A stretch of DNA of 64,000 nt from Nocardia spumae (GTDB lineage Bacteria; Actinomycetota; Actinomycetes; Mycobacteriales; Mycobacteriaceae), in assembly GCF_020733635.1 (NCBI RefSeq), contig NZ_JAJFZL010000001.1:5828001-5892000 (forward strand), read 5' to 3'. Position numbers and translations under genes: made by a program. Positions 42,514 to 52,770 of this stretch are shown one piece after another. The notes beneath the pieces are model-generated. The model saw only the letters and a program-made list of their open reading frames with translations. It ran no database searches and had not been told where the DNA came from. How positions within the stretch are numbered: position 1 is the first letter of the stretch; each line of letters starts with the position of its first letter.

Positions 42514-42699
42514 GTAAATCTAGACGCGGTGGCTCGATGTGATTCGAACCACCCTCGCCGTGGCGGTGGCACCCGGAATCACGGAATCGAACCGGCGGTC
42601 CGGCGATAGACGCATCGGTGGCGCAGTGACGGGGCTCACCCTAAACTTGTGCTTTGACGTCCTAGTTTTTGTCGTCCAACTGATCAGTCGGAGGCTCCC

Positions 42700-45600
42700 A
42701 TGGCCGAGCTGCACGTTCCGGTCCACCCCGTACGCTTCGTCACCTCGGCTGCGCTGTTCGACGGCCACGACGCGGCGATCAACATCATGCGGCGAATTCT
42801 GCAGTCACAGGGTGCGGAGGTGATCCACCTCGGGCACAACCGCGCGGTCCACGAGGTGGTCGACGCGGTGCTGACCGAGGATGTGCAGGGCGTGGCGGTC
42901 AGCTCCTATCAGGGCGGTCATGTCGAGTACTTCGAATATCTGGCGTCGGCGTTGCGCGAGGCGGGCGCGGGGCATGTGCGGATCTTCGGCGGTGGCGGTG
43001 GTGTCATCGTGGCCGAGGAGATCGAGCGGCTCGCGGCGGCCGGGGTGCGCATCTTCTCCCCCGAGGACGGTCAGCAGCTCGGACTGCCCGGGATGATCAA
43101 CCAACTCGTACGGGCCTGCGATGTGGATCTGTCGACCGATCCCGCACCGATCGACGCGGTGCTGGCGGGTGAGCGATTCGCGTTGGCGCGCACCATGACC
43201 TGTCTGCAGGCCGATGCCCTCCCGGCATCCGAGCTCGAACAACTGCGTGCCGCCGCCGCGAGTCGCACGGTCCCGGTACTGGGTATCACGGGCACCGGCG
43301 GCTCCGGAAAGTCCTCGCTCACCGACGAACTCGTGCGCCGGCTGCGCAGCGATCAGCAGGACAAGCTGCGGGTGGCCATCCTCGCGGTCGATCCGACCCG
43401 GCGGCGCGGCGGTGGCGCACTGCTCGGTGACCGCATCCGGATGAATTCGCTCGACAGCGAGCACATCTACTTCCGCTCCCTCGCCACCCGCGGCGCCCAC
43501 GAACTGCCGACCAATATCGACGCGATGATCCTCGCGTGCAAGGCGGCCGGATACGACCTGGTGATTCTCGAAACGCCCGGTATCGGTCAGGGCGATGCGG
43601 CGATCATCGACCATGTCGACCTCTCGATGTATGTGATGACACCGGAATTCGGCGCCGCGTCCCAGCTCGAGAAGATCGACATGCTCGATTTCGCGGATAT
43701 GGTGGCGATCAACAAATTCGAACGCCGCGGCGCCGAGGACGCGCTGCGCGATGTCTCGCGCCAGCTCGTGCGCAACCGGGAGGCGTTCGGTTCCGCACCC
43801 GAGGACATGCCGGTATTCGGAACCAGCGCGGCGACTTTCAACGACGACGGGGTGACCGCGCTCTACCAGCATCTGGCCGCGCGATTGAGCGAGCACGGAC
43901 CGACGCTGCCGGCGGGCGTGCTGCCCCGGGTCGACACTCGCGCCTCCACCCGGTTCGCGCAGATCATTCCGCCGAGCCGGGTGCGGTATCTGGCCGAGAT
44001 CGCCGAGACCGTGCGCGATTACCACGACGAGACCCGCCGGCAGGTGGCCGCGGCACAGCGGGTGCAGCGCTTCGACCAGGTACTGACCGAACTGCCGGAG
44101 GGCTCCACCGCACGCGCCGAACTGACCCGGCTGCGCGACGACGCGACCGGGGCGGTGAGCGCGGAATCGGCCGCACTCCTGAAGAATTGGCCGGAACTGG
44201 CGGAGTCCTACCGCGGCGACGAGCAGATCGTGCGGGTCCGCGACCGGGAGATCCGCACGACACTGCGCCGGATCTCGCTGTCCGACAGCTCGATTCCACG
44301 CGTGGCACTGCCGCGCTTCACCGATCACGGTGAGCTGTTGCGATTCCTGCGCGCGGAGAATCTGCCGGGATATTTCCCCTTCACCGGCGGCGTCTTCCCC
44401 TTCAAGCGCGACAACGAGGATCCGGCGCGGATGTTCGCCGGTGAGGGCGATCCGTTCCGGACCAACCGTCGATTCAAGGTGCTCTCGGAGCACGCCGAGG
44501 CCAAGCGGCTGTCGACCGCCTTCGACTCGGTGACCCTCTACGGCCACGATCCGGCGCCGCGGCCCGATATCTACGGAAAGGTCGGCACCTCGGGGGTTTC
44601 CATCGCCACCGTCGACGATATGAAGGCGCTCTACGACGGCTTCGACCTCGCCGCCCCGACCACCTCGGTGTCGATGACGATCAACGGACCGGCGCCGACG
44701 ATTCTGGCGTTCTTCCTCAACACCGCGATCGACCAGGCGCTGCAACGGTTCCGCGAGGCCAACGGGCGCGAGCCCGCCGCCGACGAGGCCGCCGATATCC
44801 GCGCCCGGACCCTGTCGACGGTGCGCGGCACGGTACAGGCCGACATCCTCAAGGAGGATCAGGGGCAGAACACCTGCATCTTCTCCACCGAGTTCAGCCT
44901 GCGCATGATGGCCGATATCCAGGAATGGTTCGTGCGCAATCGGGTTCGCAACTTCTACTCGGTGTCGATCTCCGGCTATCACATCGCCGAGGCCGGGGCC
45001 AATCCGATCAGTCAGCTGGCGTTCACACTCGCCAACGGCTTCACCTATGTGGAGGCCTATCTGGCGCGCGGGATGGATATCGACGACTTCGCGCCGAATC
45101 TGTCGTTCTTCTTCTCCAACGGTATGGATCCGGAGTATTCGGTGATCGGCCGGGTGGCGCGGCGGATCTGGGCGATCACCATGCGCGACAAGTACGGCGC
45201 GGGCGACCGTTCACAGAAGCTGAAGTACCACATTCAGACCTCCGGGCGATCGCTGCACGCCCAGGAGATGAACTTCAACGACATCCGCACCACCCTGCAG
45301 GCCCTGATCGCCATCTACGACAACTGCAACAGCCTGCACACCAATGCCTACGACGAGGCGGTGACGACGCCCACCGAGGAATCGGTGCGCCGCGCTCTGG
45401 CCATCCAGTTGATCATCAACAAGGAGTGGGGCCTGGCGATGAACGAGAACCCGCTGCAGGGCAGTTTCATCATCGACGAGCTGACCGACCTGGTCGAGGA
45501 GGCGGTGCTCGTCGAATTCGAGCGCATCAGTGAGCGGGGCGGGGTGCTCGGGGCGATGGAGACCGGATATCAGCGCGGCCGAATCCAGGACGAATCGATG

Positions 45601-45921
45601 CGCTACGAGCACCGCAAACACGATGGCTCGCTGCCGATCATCGGGGTCAACACCTTCCGCAATCCGCACGGGCAGACTCACCAGGTGCTGGAACTGGCGC
45701 GCGGTACCGAGGCCGAGAAGCAATCCCAGCTGCGACGCACCGAGGACTTCGTCACCACACATCGCGACAGCGCACAGGAGGCGCTGACCCGGCTCGAAGC
45801 CGCCGCGCGCGGTGACGACAACGTCTTCGAGGTCCTGATGGACGCCGCCCGCGTCTGCACCCTCCAGCAGATCACCGACTGCTTCTTCACCGTCGGCGGG
45901 CAATACCGCCGCAATGTGTGA
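42700..45921 (+). CDS. icmF: Fused isobutyryl-CoA mutase
   Basis: A 1073-residue AdoCbl-dependent enzyme interconverting isobutyryl-CoA and n-butyryl-CoA, with its own G-protein chaperone. Domains in order: B12-binding (1-145; LFDGHDAAINIM carries the cobalt-binding His23), MeaB-like GTPase (150-420; P-loop GITGTGGSGKSSL at about 195-207), linker, and mutase TIM barrel (550-1073; YGKVGTSGVSIATVDDMKALY, TVRGTVQADILKEDQGQNTCIF). The full three-part fusion distinguishes IcmF from methylmalonyl-CoA mutase and from split Icm. The start ATG at 42700 follows GGAGG. The cofactor could come from the adenosyltransferase at 383-991. Confidence 0.95.
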   Translation: MAELHVPVHPVRFVTSAALFDGHDAAINIMRRILQSQGAEVIHLGHNRAVHEVVDAVLTEDVQGVAVSSYQGGHVEYFEYLASALREAGAGHVRIFGGGGGVIVAEEIERLAAAGVRIFSPEDGQQLGLPGMINQLVRACDVDLSTDPAPIDAVLAGERFALARTMTCLQADALPASELEQLRAAAASRTVPVLGITGTGGSGKSSLTDELVRRLRSDQQDKLRVAILAVDPTRRRGGGALLGDRIRMNSLDSEHIYFRSLATRGAHELPTNIDAMILACKAAGYDLVILETPGIGQGDAAIIDHVDLSMYVMTPEFGAASQLEKIDMLDFADMVAINKFERRGAEDALRDVSRQLVRNREAFGSAPEDMPVFGTSAATFNDDGVTALYQHLAARLSEHGPTLPAGVLPRVDTRASTRFAQIIPPSRVRYLAEIAETVRDYHDETRRQVAAAQRVQRFDQVLTELPEGSTARAELTRLRDDATGAVSAESAALLKNWPELAESYRGDEQIVRVRDREIRTTLRRISLSDSSIPRVALPRFTDHGELLRFLRAENLPGYFPFTGGVFPFKRDNEDPARMFAGEGDPFRTNRRFKVLSEHAEAKRLSTAFDSVTLYGHDPAPRPDIYGKVGTSGVSIATVDDMKALYDGFDLAAPTTSVSMTINGPAPTILAFFLNTAIDQALQRFREANGREPAADEAADIRARTLSTVRGTVQADILKEDQGQNTCIFSTEFSLRMMADIQEWFVRNRVRNFYSVSISGYHIAEAGANPISQLAFTLANGFTYVEAYLARGMDIDDFAPNLSFFFSNGMDPEYSVIGRVARRIWAITMRDKYGAGDRSQKLKYHIQTSGRSLHAQEMNFNDIRTTLQALIAIYDNCNSLHTNAYDEAVTTPTEESVRRALAIQLIINKEWGLAMNENPLQGSFIIDELTDLVEEAVLVEFERISERGGVLGAMETGYQRGRIQDESMRYEHRKHDGSLPIIGVNTFRNPHGQTHQVLELARGTEAEKQSQLRRTEDFVTTHRDSAQEALTRLEAAARGDDNVFEVLMDAARVCTLQQITDCFFTVGGQYRRNV

Positions 45922-45939
45922 CCGGACCGGATATCGCGG

Positions 45940-46803
45940 TCACGACCCGTCCTCGGGACGGAAGGCCGCGAGGTTGCGTGCACACCACTGCGCGAAGGTG
46001 TGCGGGCGGCGTCCGAGGATGCGTTCCACCGTCGCGGTGCGGAACCCGGTGGTGTCTCGGCGCATCAGCGTGAATCCTTCGACGATGGCGGCGGCGAGCG
46101 CGGCCGGGGCGCCGTTCGGATACCGCGACGCGACGGCCTGCTCGGGCGTGGCGGCCTCGCGGATCTCGATATCGCGGCCGATCGCGGCCGCGATGACCGA
46201 CACCTGTTCGGCGATCGTGAACAGCTGCGCACCGGTGAGGTAGTACTCCATCCCCTCGTGGCCCTCACCGGTGAGGACGGCAGCGGCCACGGCCGCGATA
46301 TCGGCGGGGTCGACCGGCGCGTAGCGCCCGGGACCGGTCGGGTCGTCGACCGCGCGGCCGGCCCGGATCGCCGGCGCCCACTCGAGAGCGTTGGTCATCA
46401 ACCCGCCGGGCCGCAGGATCGTCGCGGGAATTCCCGAGTTCCGGACGATGGTCTCGCGCTGGTGATGCCAGCGGCCCATCGCGGGGATCGGATCACCCAT
46501 CACGTTGTACGACGACAGCAACACGATCCGCCCGACCCCGGCCACTTTCGCCGCGGCGACCATGTCACGGGTGTGGTCGAGGCCGATGCCGGGAACGAGC
46601 AGGAACAGCCGGTCGACGCCCTCGAGTGCCGGGATGTAGGTCCTCGCGTCGTCGAGATCGCCGACCACCCGCTGAGCTCGCTCCGGCAGTGCGGCGGCGC
46701 GGCGCGGATCCCGGACCAGGATGCGGAACTCGGCCTCCGCGCTCGCCAGCTCACGCACGAGCTCGCGGCCGATGTTCCCGGTCGCTCCGGTGACAAGTAG
46801 CAT
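45940..46803 (-). CDS. NmrA-family NAD(P)-binding protein
   Basis: A 287-residue atypical short-chain dehydrogenase. The N-terminal dinucleotide motif is LLVTGATGNIGRELVREL. The mid part includes VDRLFLLVPG and VGRIVLLSSYNVMGD, and the typical catalytic Tyr-x3-Lys is not evident, as in NmrA/QOR2-like redox sensors. I use the ATG at 46803 with GGAG five bases upstream. It is divergent from a MarR gene with a long palindrome between them, so it is probably the MarR target. Confidence 0.85.
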   Translation of the reverse strand: MLLVTGATGNIGRELVRELASAEAEFRILVRDPRRAAALPERAQRVVGDLDDARTYIPALEGVDRLFLLVPGIGLDHTRDMVAAAKVAGVGRIVLLSSYNVMGDPIPAMGRWHHQRETIVRNSGIPATILRPGGLMTNALEWAPAIRAGRAVDDPTGPGRYAPVDPADIAAVAAAVLTGEGHEGMEYYLTGAQLFTIAEQVSVIAAAIGRDIEIREAATPEQAVASRYPNGAPAALAAAIVEGFTLMRRDTTGFRTATVERILGRRPHTFAQWCARNLAAFRPEDGS

Positions 46804-46815
46804 GATCACTCCAAT

Positions 46816-46853
46816 TCATTAGCCGTCTAACAAAGACGCTAGACGGCTAATGA
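46816..46853. promoter_or_regulatory. Long palindromic operator between nmrA-like and marR genes
   Basis: Two perfectly complementary 14-bp arms, TCATTAGCCGTCTA (46816-46829) and TAGACGGCTAATGA (46840-46853), around a 10-base centre. Each arm contains TTAG-CCGT-CTA, itself nearly palindromic, so the element may bind two MarR dimers. It lies 13 bp from the nmrA-like start and 34 bp from the marR start. Confidence 0.85.
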
Positions 46854-46887
46854 CCTGTCGGCAAGCCCTATCTTCCTGGAGGTTTCG

Positions 46888-47325
46888 ATGCCGGAGTTCC
46901 TCGATCTGCACAGCCGCACCTCGAAACTGCTCCGGGCACTGGTGGAACGCAGCGTGCGCCCGCACGGGCTGTATCCGGGCCAGGATCTGGTCCTCGGCGT
47001 GCTGTGGGACCGCGACGGCCGGACACCGGGCGAGGTAGCCGCCGCCCTGCACGTCACGACTCCCACGATCGTCAAAATGGCCAATCGGATGACCGAGACC
47101 GGACTACTGACGCGAGGTCGCGACACCGCCGACAACCGCCTGGTCCGGTTGTGGCTCACCGACAGGGGCCGGGGTCTACGCGCGACGATCGAGGCCGACC
47201 GCAACGCGCTGGAGAGCCTCGTCACCGCCGACCTCACCGAAGCCGAACGCCGAGATCTGCTCACCGCGCTCGACAAAGTCCACCGCCGCGCCGCCCGTCT
47301 GCTCGACCAACCACCGTCACCGTGA
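46888..47325 (+). CDS. MarR-family regulator
   Basis: 145 residues with a winged helix: YPGQDLVLGVLWDRDGRTPGEVAAALHVTTPTIVKMANRMTETGLL and wing RGRDTADNRLVRLWLTDRG. The start is ATG at 46888 with GGAGG. The upstream palindrome indicates autoregulation and repression of the divergent NmrA-like gene. Confidence 0.92.
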   Translation: MPEFLDLHSRTSKLLRALVERSVRPHGLYPGQDLVLGVLWDRDGRTPGEVAAALHVTTPTIVKMANRMTETGLLTRGRDTADNRLVRLWLTDRGRGLRATIEADRNALESLVTADLTEAERRDLLTALDKVHRRAARLLDQPPSP

Positions 47326-47440
47326 ACATCCGAACCACCGGCCACGTCATAGACTGCCGCTCTCGAGCAATCCCGGCCATTCGCCCGGGCAGAACGCGAT
47401 AATGCGCTTAGCGGACCATCGATCGCGACGAAAGGGCGCT

Positions 47441-48526
47441 ATGGACCTCGCCGGTATCAGCGTTGTGGACGCACATATCCATCAGTGGGATCCGCTGAAT
47501 ACCCCGCGGGATTTCAGCATGCTCGCCAAGCTGTTCCGGTTCGTCCCGGTACCGGTCGACAAGGCCGCGCGGCTGGCGCCCAAGCGCGATCGCGATTTCG
47601 TGGGCACTCCGGACGCCTATCTGCGGCCGTATCTGCCCGCGGACTACCGCGCGGATGTGGACACCGTGCCGGTGGAGGCGCTGGTGCACATCGAGGTCGA
47701 ATGGGCCGGGCGCGCGCCGGATGCCAAGGCCGACGAGACGCGGTGGGTGGCCAGCCTGCCGTTCGGTGTCGACACCCCGGCGCTGGGCGCGATCATCGGC
47801 AGCGGCGATCCGGCCCTGCCCGGCTTCGCCGAACTCATCGATAAGCACCAATCCGCGTCACCGCTGTTCCGCGGTATCCGCACCATGGTCGCCCACCATC
47901 CCGATACGGGGGTGCGCTCGTTCTGCGCCGCCGAGGGGGCGCTGTCGGCACCGGCCTTCCTCGACGGTTTCGCGGTGCTCGCCGAACGCGGGCTGTCGTT
48001 CGAGGCGTGGGTGTACTCGCATCAGATCCCGGAGGTCACGGCGCTCGCGCGACGCTATCCCGAGGTGACCATCGTGCTCAACCATCTCGGCACGCCCGCC
48101 GGGATTTTCGGGTCGGTCGGCAAGGACACCGGCACCAATCCGGGCCGGCGGCGGGAATTGTTCGTGCGGTGGCGCGACGATATCGCCACGCTCGCAACCC
48201 ATCCCAATGTCGTGGCGAAGGTCAGCGGCCTGGCCATGCCGATCCTGGGTCATCCGGTGCCGGTGCGCGGCAGTACGACCTCGGTGGCCGAACTGCTCGA
48301 TCGCACCGCCCCGCTGCTGCACCACGCTTTCGACGTCTTCGGCGCGCAGCGGCTGATCTGGGGCTCGAACTACCCGGTGGACAAACCGATTACGACCATC
48401 GCCAATAGCGCCCAGGCCGTGGTGGACGTGCTCGCCGATCGCGGCGGGAGCGCCGAGGAACTCGAGCAGGTCTTCCGCACCAACGCCCAGCGCACCTACG
48501 GCATCGATGCCGAACTGCTGACCTGA
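47441..48526 (+). CDS. Amidohydrolase (amidohydro_2, TIM-barrel hydrolase)
   Basis: A 361-residue metal-dependent hydrolase of the 2-pyrone-4,6-dicarboxylate lactonase/fluconolactonase-like class. The metal-binding DAHIHQWDP is near the N-terminus, with VTIVLNHLGTPAGIFG in mid-barrel and RLIWGSNYPVDKP carrying the late catalytic Asp. Substrate unknown; lactones or cyclic amides are typical. The start is ATG at 47441. The 3' end overlaps the next, convergent gene by 31 bp. Confidence 0.85.
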   Translation: MDLAGISVVDAHIHQWDPLNTPRDFSMLAKLFRFVPVPVDKAARLAPKRDRDFVGTPDAYLRPYLPADYRADVDTVPVEALVHIEVEWAGRAPDAKADETRWVASLPFGVDTPALGAIIGSGDPALPGFAELIDKHQSASPLFRGIRTMVAHHPDTGVRSFCAAEGALSAPAFLDGFAVLAERGLSFEAWVYSHQIPEVTALARRYPEVTIVLNHLGTPAGIFGSVGKDTGTNPGRRRELFVRWRDDIATLATHPNVVAKVSGLAMPILGHPVPVRGSTTSVAELLDRTAPLLHHAFDVFGAQRLIWGSNYPVDKPITTIANSAQAVVDVLADRGGSAEELEQVFRTNAQRTYGIDAELLT

Positions 48527-48927
48527 GCCGCCCGCTCCCGGCGCAGGGTCAGATATTCCAGCTCGGCGAACAACGCCACCACCAGCGCGCCGATCAGCAG
48601 GAAGGCGATGCCGAGTCCGGTCAGCGCGAGGAGGTCCGCGCAGGCCAGGGCGATCAGCGCCAGTGCCGAGACCAGATTGACAGCCACCACCGCGGCGGCC
48701 ATGCGGTGCGAGATGTGCGGATATCCCGCGATCAGCAACAGCGCCGCGGCGCCACCCAGCATGCCCACTCCGAAGGGGACCGACCAGGTGGCCGGCAGGC
48801 CGAGCGGACCGCGCAGCGGGTACGCCGCGGCGAGCAGCACGACGCCGAATACACCGGTGCTCCAGCCATCGATCCGCAGAGCGGTGCGCAGATCGATGCC
48901 CGGGGCGAATGCGGTCTCGGTGGTCAT
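48496..48927 (-). CDS. Hypothetical four-helix membrane protein
   Basis: 143 residues, not recognised. Four hydrophobic helices are visible (STGVFGVVLLAAAYPLRG, FGVGMLGGAAALLLIAGYP, AAAVVAVNLVSALALIALAC, LTGLGIAFLLIGALVVALFAE) with short loops and a basic-polar tail. The start is ATG at 48927 with AGGAG five bases upstream. It is divergent from the XRE regulator at 49047, which may control it. Confidence 0.75.
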   Translation of the reverse strand: MTTETAFAPGIDLRTALRIDGWSTGVFGVVLLAAAYPLRGPLGLPATWSVPFGVGMLGGAAALLLIAGYPHISHRMAAAVVAVNLVSALALIALACADLLALTGLGIAFLLIGALVVALFAELEYLTLRRERAAQVSSSASMP

Positions 48928-49046
48928 TGAAACTCCTGTCGTCGGGAACCACGAGGTTCGCCGTCGACGATGCCCACGCCGGAAACCGGTCGCAATGACG
49001 TCGGAGGTTATGGAACGGCCGCACCGGCCGCCGATATGCTGCCGCG

Positions 49047-50303
<1,257 letters not shown>

Positions 50304-50359
50304 CCACAAGACTATTCTCCTCAGTTCATCGAGCGGGGTTCCCGCGTTACGATGCGACG

Positions 50360-50995
50360 GTGAGCAAGGCGACGACCACCCGCGGCCGCATCGACAAGCG
50401 GCAGGCGATCCTGGATGTGGCCTTCACCGTGTTCGCCCGCCGTGGTTACGAGCGGACCTGCGTCCAGGAGATCGCGGACGAGGCCGGGGTCGCGAAACCC
50501 ACTGTCTACAACCATCTCCAGGACAAGGAGACGTTGTTCCGCAGCACTGTCGAGGCCGCAGCGGACGAGATCGGGACACAGTGCCTGCACGCGATCGAAC
50601 CGCTGCGCGGCGGGGACGATCCGGGCCCGGTGCTGCTCACCGTCGCCCGGGAGCTGCTCGGGATCTGCGCCGGAGCACGGGCACACGCCTTGCGCTCGCT
50701 GGCCTACGCCGAATCGAGCAGCTTCCCCGACGTGGTCCTCACCGTGCAGGAACGCACCTCGATCCGGCTCGCCGAGGCGCTGTCCGACCGATTCGCCCGC
50801 CTCGGCCTGAGCGGCCGGTTACGTGCCGAGGATCCCGAACGCGCGGCCGAACAGTTCCTCGCGCTGCTGACCGGGCCGCTGGAGGCCCGCTCTCGACTGG
50901 GCACCCGCGAGGTCGGCGCGGCGGAACTCGACGCGATCGCCGACGCCGCCACCGACACGTTCCTGCGGGCCTATCGGGCCGGCGAAAAGCAATAG
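50360..50995 (+). CDS. TetR-family regulator
   Basis: 211 residues. The helix-turn-helix is at 10-60 (RQAILDVAFTVFARRGYERTCVQEIADEAGVAKPTVYNHLQDKETLF), and the AefR-like C-terminal domain includes ARAHALRSLAYAESSSFPD. The start is GTG at 50360. Likely represses itself and the divergent Dabb gene. Three bases past its 3' end converges another TetR gene. Confidence 0.92.
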   Translation: MSKATTTRGRIDKRQAILDVAFTVFARRGYERTCVQEIADEAGVAKPTVYNHLQDKETLFRSTVEAAADEIGTQCLHAIEPLRGGDDPGPVLLTVARELLGICAGARAHALRSLAYAESSSFPDVVLTVQERTSIRLAEALSDRFARLGLSGRLRAEDPERAAEQFLALLTGPLEARSRLGTREVGAAELDAIADAATDTFLRAYRAGEKQ

Positions 50996-51013
50996 CACGA
51001 AGGCGATTTCACC

Positions 51014-51832
51014 TCACGAGGTGGTGATCTCCAGATATTGGGCCGACAGCAGGGTCGCGTGCGCGCCGGTGTGCTCGACCACCCGATCGGCGTCGACGTC
51101 CAGGGTGCCGGCTCGCCAGGCGGCGAGTAGTTCCACGAATCCGCCGATCCCCATCAGCGTGCTCATCCGCAGCGACAGCGGATCCACCCCGGGCCGCAGA
51201 TAGGGTTCGGCCGCGGCCATGAGCCAGTCGGTGGCGTCGGTGAGCATCTTCGAGCGGCGGGCCTCGAGTATCGCGCTGCCGGCGTGATCGGCGGACAGGA
51301 TACGGGCGTGGCCGGACTGCAATTCGACCGCGCGGGCGATGGTGATGCGCAGGATCTCCAGCGGCGGACGGCCGATATTCTCCGCGATCACCGCGGTCAG
51401 CTCACCGAAGACCTCGATACACTCCTCGTCCCAGACGGTGGCGAGCAGTTCGTCACGGTCGGCGAAATGCTCGTAGAAGTACCGGTCGTTGAGACCCGCG
51501 CGGGCACATACACCGCGCATGGTGACCGCGGCCCAGCCGTGCTCGAGCCAGATCTCGAGGGCGGCCCCCAGTAAACGAGAGCGCCGCTCGGCCCGGCGCT
51601 GATCAGTGGTGCGGCCACCCCATGTGCGCGGAGCGCCACGGTTGGACTCCGTGCGCGGAGCGCCACGGTTGGACTCCGTGCGCGGAGCGCCACGGTCGGA
51701 CTCCGTGCGCGGAGCGCCACGATCGGCCTCCGTGCGCGCGGTGGCGTCGTTCGGGTCGCTGCGCGCGGCGCTGCCGCCGGATTGTGATCGCCGGGACGTA
51801 TGCGCCGGTTGTCGCGCATTCATGGTTGACAT
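51014..51832 (-). CDS. TetR-family regulator with tandem-repeat N-terminal tail
   Basis: 272 residues, long for the family. Residues 1-75 are a basic tail with four 9-residue repeats of the form RGAPRTESN. The helix-turn-helix follows at about 80-125 (ERRSRLLGAALEIWLEHGWAAVTMRGVCARAGLNDRYFYEHFADRDEL), with a normal ligand domain after that. The tail is encoded by a 27-bp minisatellite and may add nonspecific DNA affinity or be neutral. The start is ATG at 51832. It is divergent from the SDR gene and likely regulates the 51.9-55.7 kb redox cluster. Confidence 0.9.
   Translation of the reverse strand: MSTMNARQPAHTSRRSQSGGSAARSDPNDATARTEADRGAPRTESDRGAPRTESNRGAPRTESNRGAPRTWGGRTTDQRRAERRSRLLGAALEIWLEHGWAAVTMRGVCARAGLNDRYFYEHFADRDELLATVWDEECIEVFGELTAVIAENIGRPPLEILRITIARAVELQSGHARILSADHAGSAILEARRSKMLTDATDWLMAAAEPYLRPGVDPLSLRMSTLMGIGGFVELLAAWRAGTLDVDADRVVEHTGAHATLLSAQYLEITTS
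51624..51731 (-). repeat. 27-bp minisatellite, four units, inside tetR
   Basis: Four tandem 27-bp units at 51624-51650, 51651-51677, 51678-51704 and 51705-51731, each beginning GTGCGCGGAGCGCCACG. Units 1 and 2 are identical, unit 3 differs at one base and unit 4 at about three. The unit is a multiple of three, so copy-number change keeps the TetR frame. The graded divergence indicates recent expansion. Confidence 0.92.
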
Positions 51833-51849
51833 TCTGCCTTATCGCGCGC

Positions 51850-51877
51850 CTAATTGGTGGCAGGCGCGGCCAATTAG
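51850..51877. promoter_or_regulatory. Operator between tetR and the SDR gene
   Basis: Perfect 8-bp arms CTAATTGG/CCAATTAG around 12 bases, flanked by GCGC on both sides so that the similarity extends further. It lies in the 79-bp gap between the divergent TetR and SDR starts and is AT-rich against its GC-rich surroundings. Probable site for the adjacent TetR. Confidence 0.75.
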
Positions 51878-51911
51878 CGCACACAGCCAACGACGGCACC
51901 CGGGAGTTCTC

Positions 51912-52748
51912 ATGCGGCTCAATCCCTTCGGCGGTCCCCGCCGGACAGAGCGGGCGAATGCCGTGGTCACCGGTGCGGGCAGTGGAATCGGCCGGGCGTT
52001 CGCGACCGAACTCGCCCGTCGCGGCGGCCGGGTGGTCTGCGCGGATATCGACCTGGACCGGGCCATCGAGACCGCTCACCAGATCACGGTCTCCGGCGGC
52101 ACCGCCCTGGAGGTCGAATGCGATGTCCGGGCCGTGGAGCAGGTCGAGGATCTCGCCGATACCGCCGAGGACTGGTTCGGCGAACCACCGGCCGTGGTGA
52201 TCAACAACGCCGGCATCGGACGTGGCGGCGAGGTGATCGGCGAGGCCCCGCTCGAGCAGTGGCACCAGGTGCTCGATGTCAACCTGTGGGGCGTCGTCCA
52301 CGGCTGCCACGTCTTCGCCCCCCGGTTGCGCGCGGTCGGGCGCGGCGCGATCGTCAACACCGCCTCGGCGGCCGCATTCGGCACCGCGCCCAGAATGGGC
52401 GCCTACAACGTCAGCAAGGCCGGGGTGCTCGCGCTGTCGGAAACGTTGTCGGCGGAACTGGCCGGCACCGGGGTGACCGTCACCGCGCTGTGCCCCACCG
52501 CGGTGCGCACCGATATCCTGCGCGACGCCTCGATCGCCGACCCGACGACCGCCCGGCTGGGCGATGCGATGCTGCGCTGGACCGGCCGCTCCCCCGATAC
52601 CATCGCCCGCACCACCCTCGACGCCGTCGACCACGGTCGCCTCTACGTCGTCCCGCAGGTCGAGGCCAAGCTCATCTGGCAGTCCAAGCGACTGCTCCCC
52701 ACCCCCTATACGCAGGTCGCCGGGCTACTGGAACGACTGATGCGGTAG
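51912..52748 (+). CDS. Short-chain dehydrogenase/reductase
   Basis: A 278-residue classical SDR. The cofactor motif is AVVTGAGSGIGRAFA (TGxxxGxG), NNAG occurs in VVINNAGIGRGGE, the catalytic Ser is in VNTASAAAFGTAP, and the YxxxK pair is in YNVSKAGVLALSE. The C-terminal extension (LIWQSKRLLPTPYTQVAGLL) is typical of SadH-like enzymes found beside Baeyer-Villiger monooxygenases in mycobacteria (mymA cluster), as I recall. The start ATG at 51912 has GGGAG upstream. First gene of a four-gene operon. Confidence 0.9.
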   Translation: MRLNPFGGPRRTERANAVVTGAGSGIGRAFATELARRGGRVVCADIDLDRAIETAHQITVSGGTALEVECDVRAVEQVEDLADTAEDWFGEPPAVVINNAGIGRGGEVIGEAPLEQWHQVLDVNLWGVVHGCHVFAPRLRAVGRGAIVNTASAAAFGTAPRMGAYNVSKAGVLALSETLSAELAGTGVTVTALCPTAVRTDILRDASIADPTTARLGDAMLRWTGRSPDTIARTTLDAVDHGRLYVVPQVEAKLIWQSKRLLPTPYTQVAGLLERLMR

Positions 52749-52770
52749 CTCGCCCCGAGGAGGTCGGACA

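Noticed and set aside
51624..51731. CRISPR array
   Set aside because: The 27-bp units are directly adjacent with no spacers, and they encode in-frame residues of a TetR protein.
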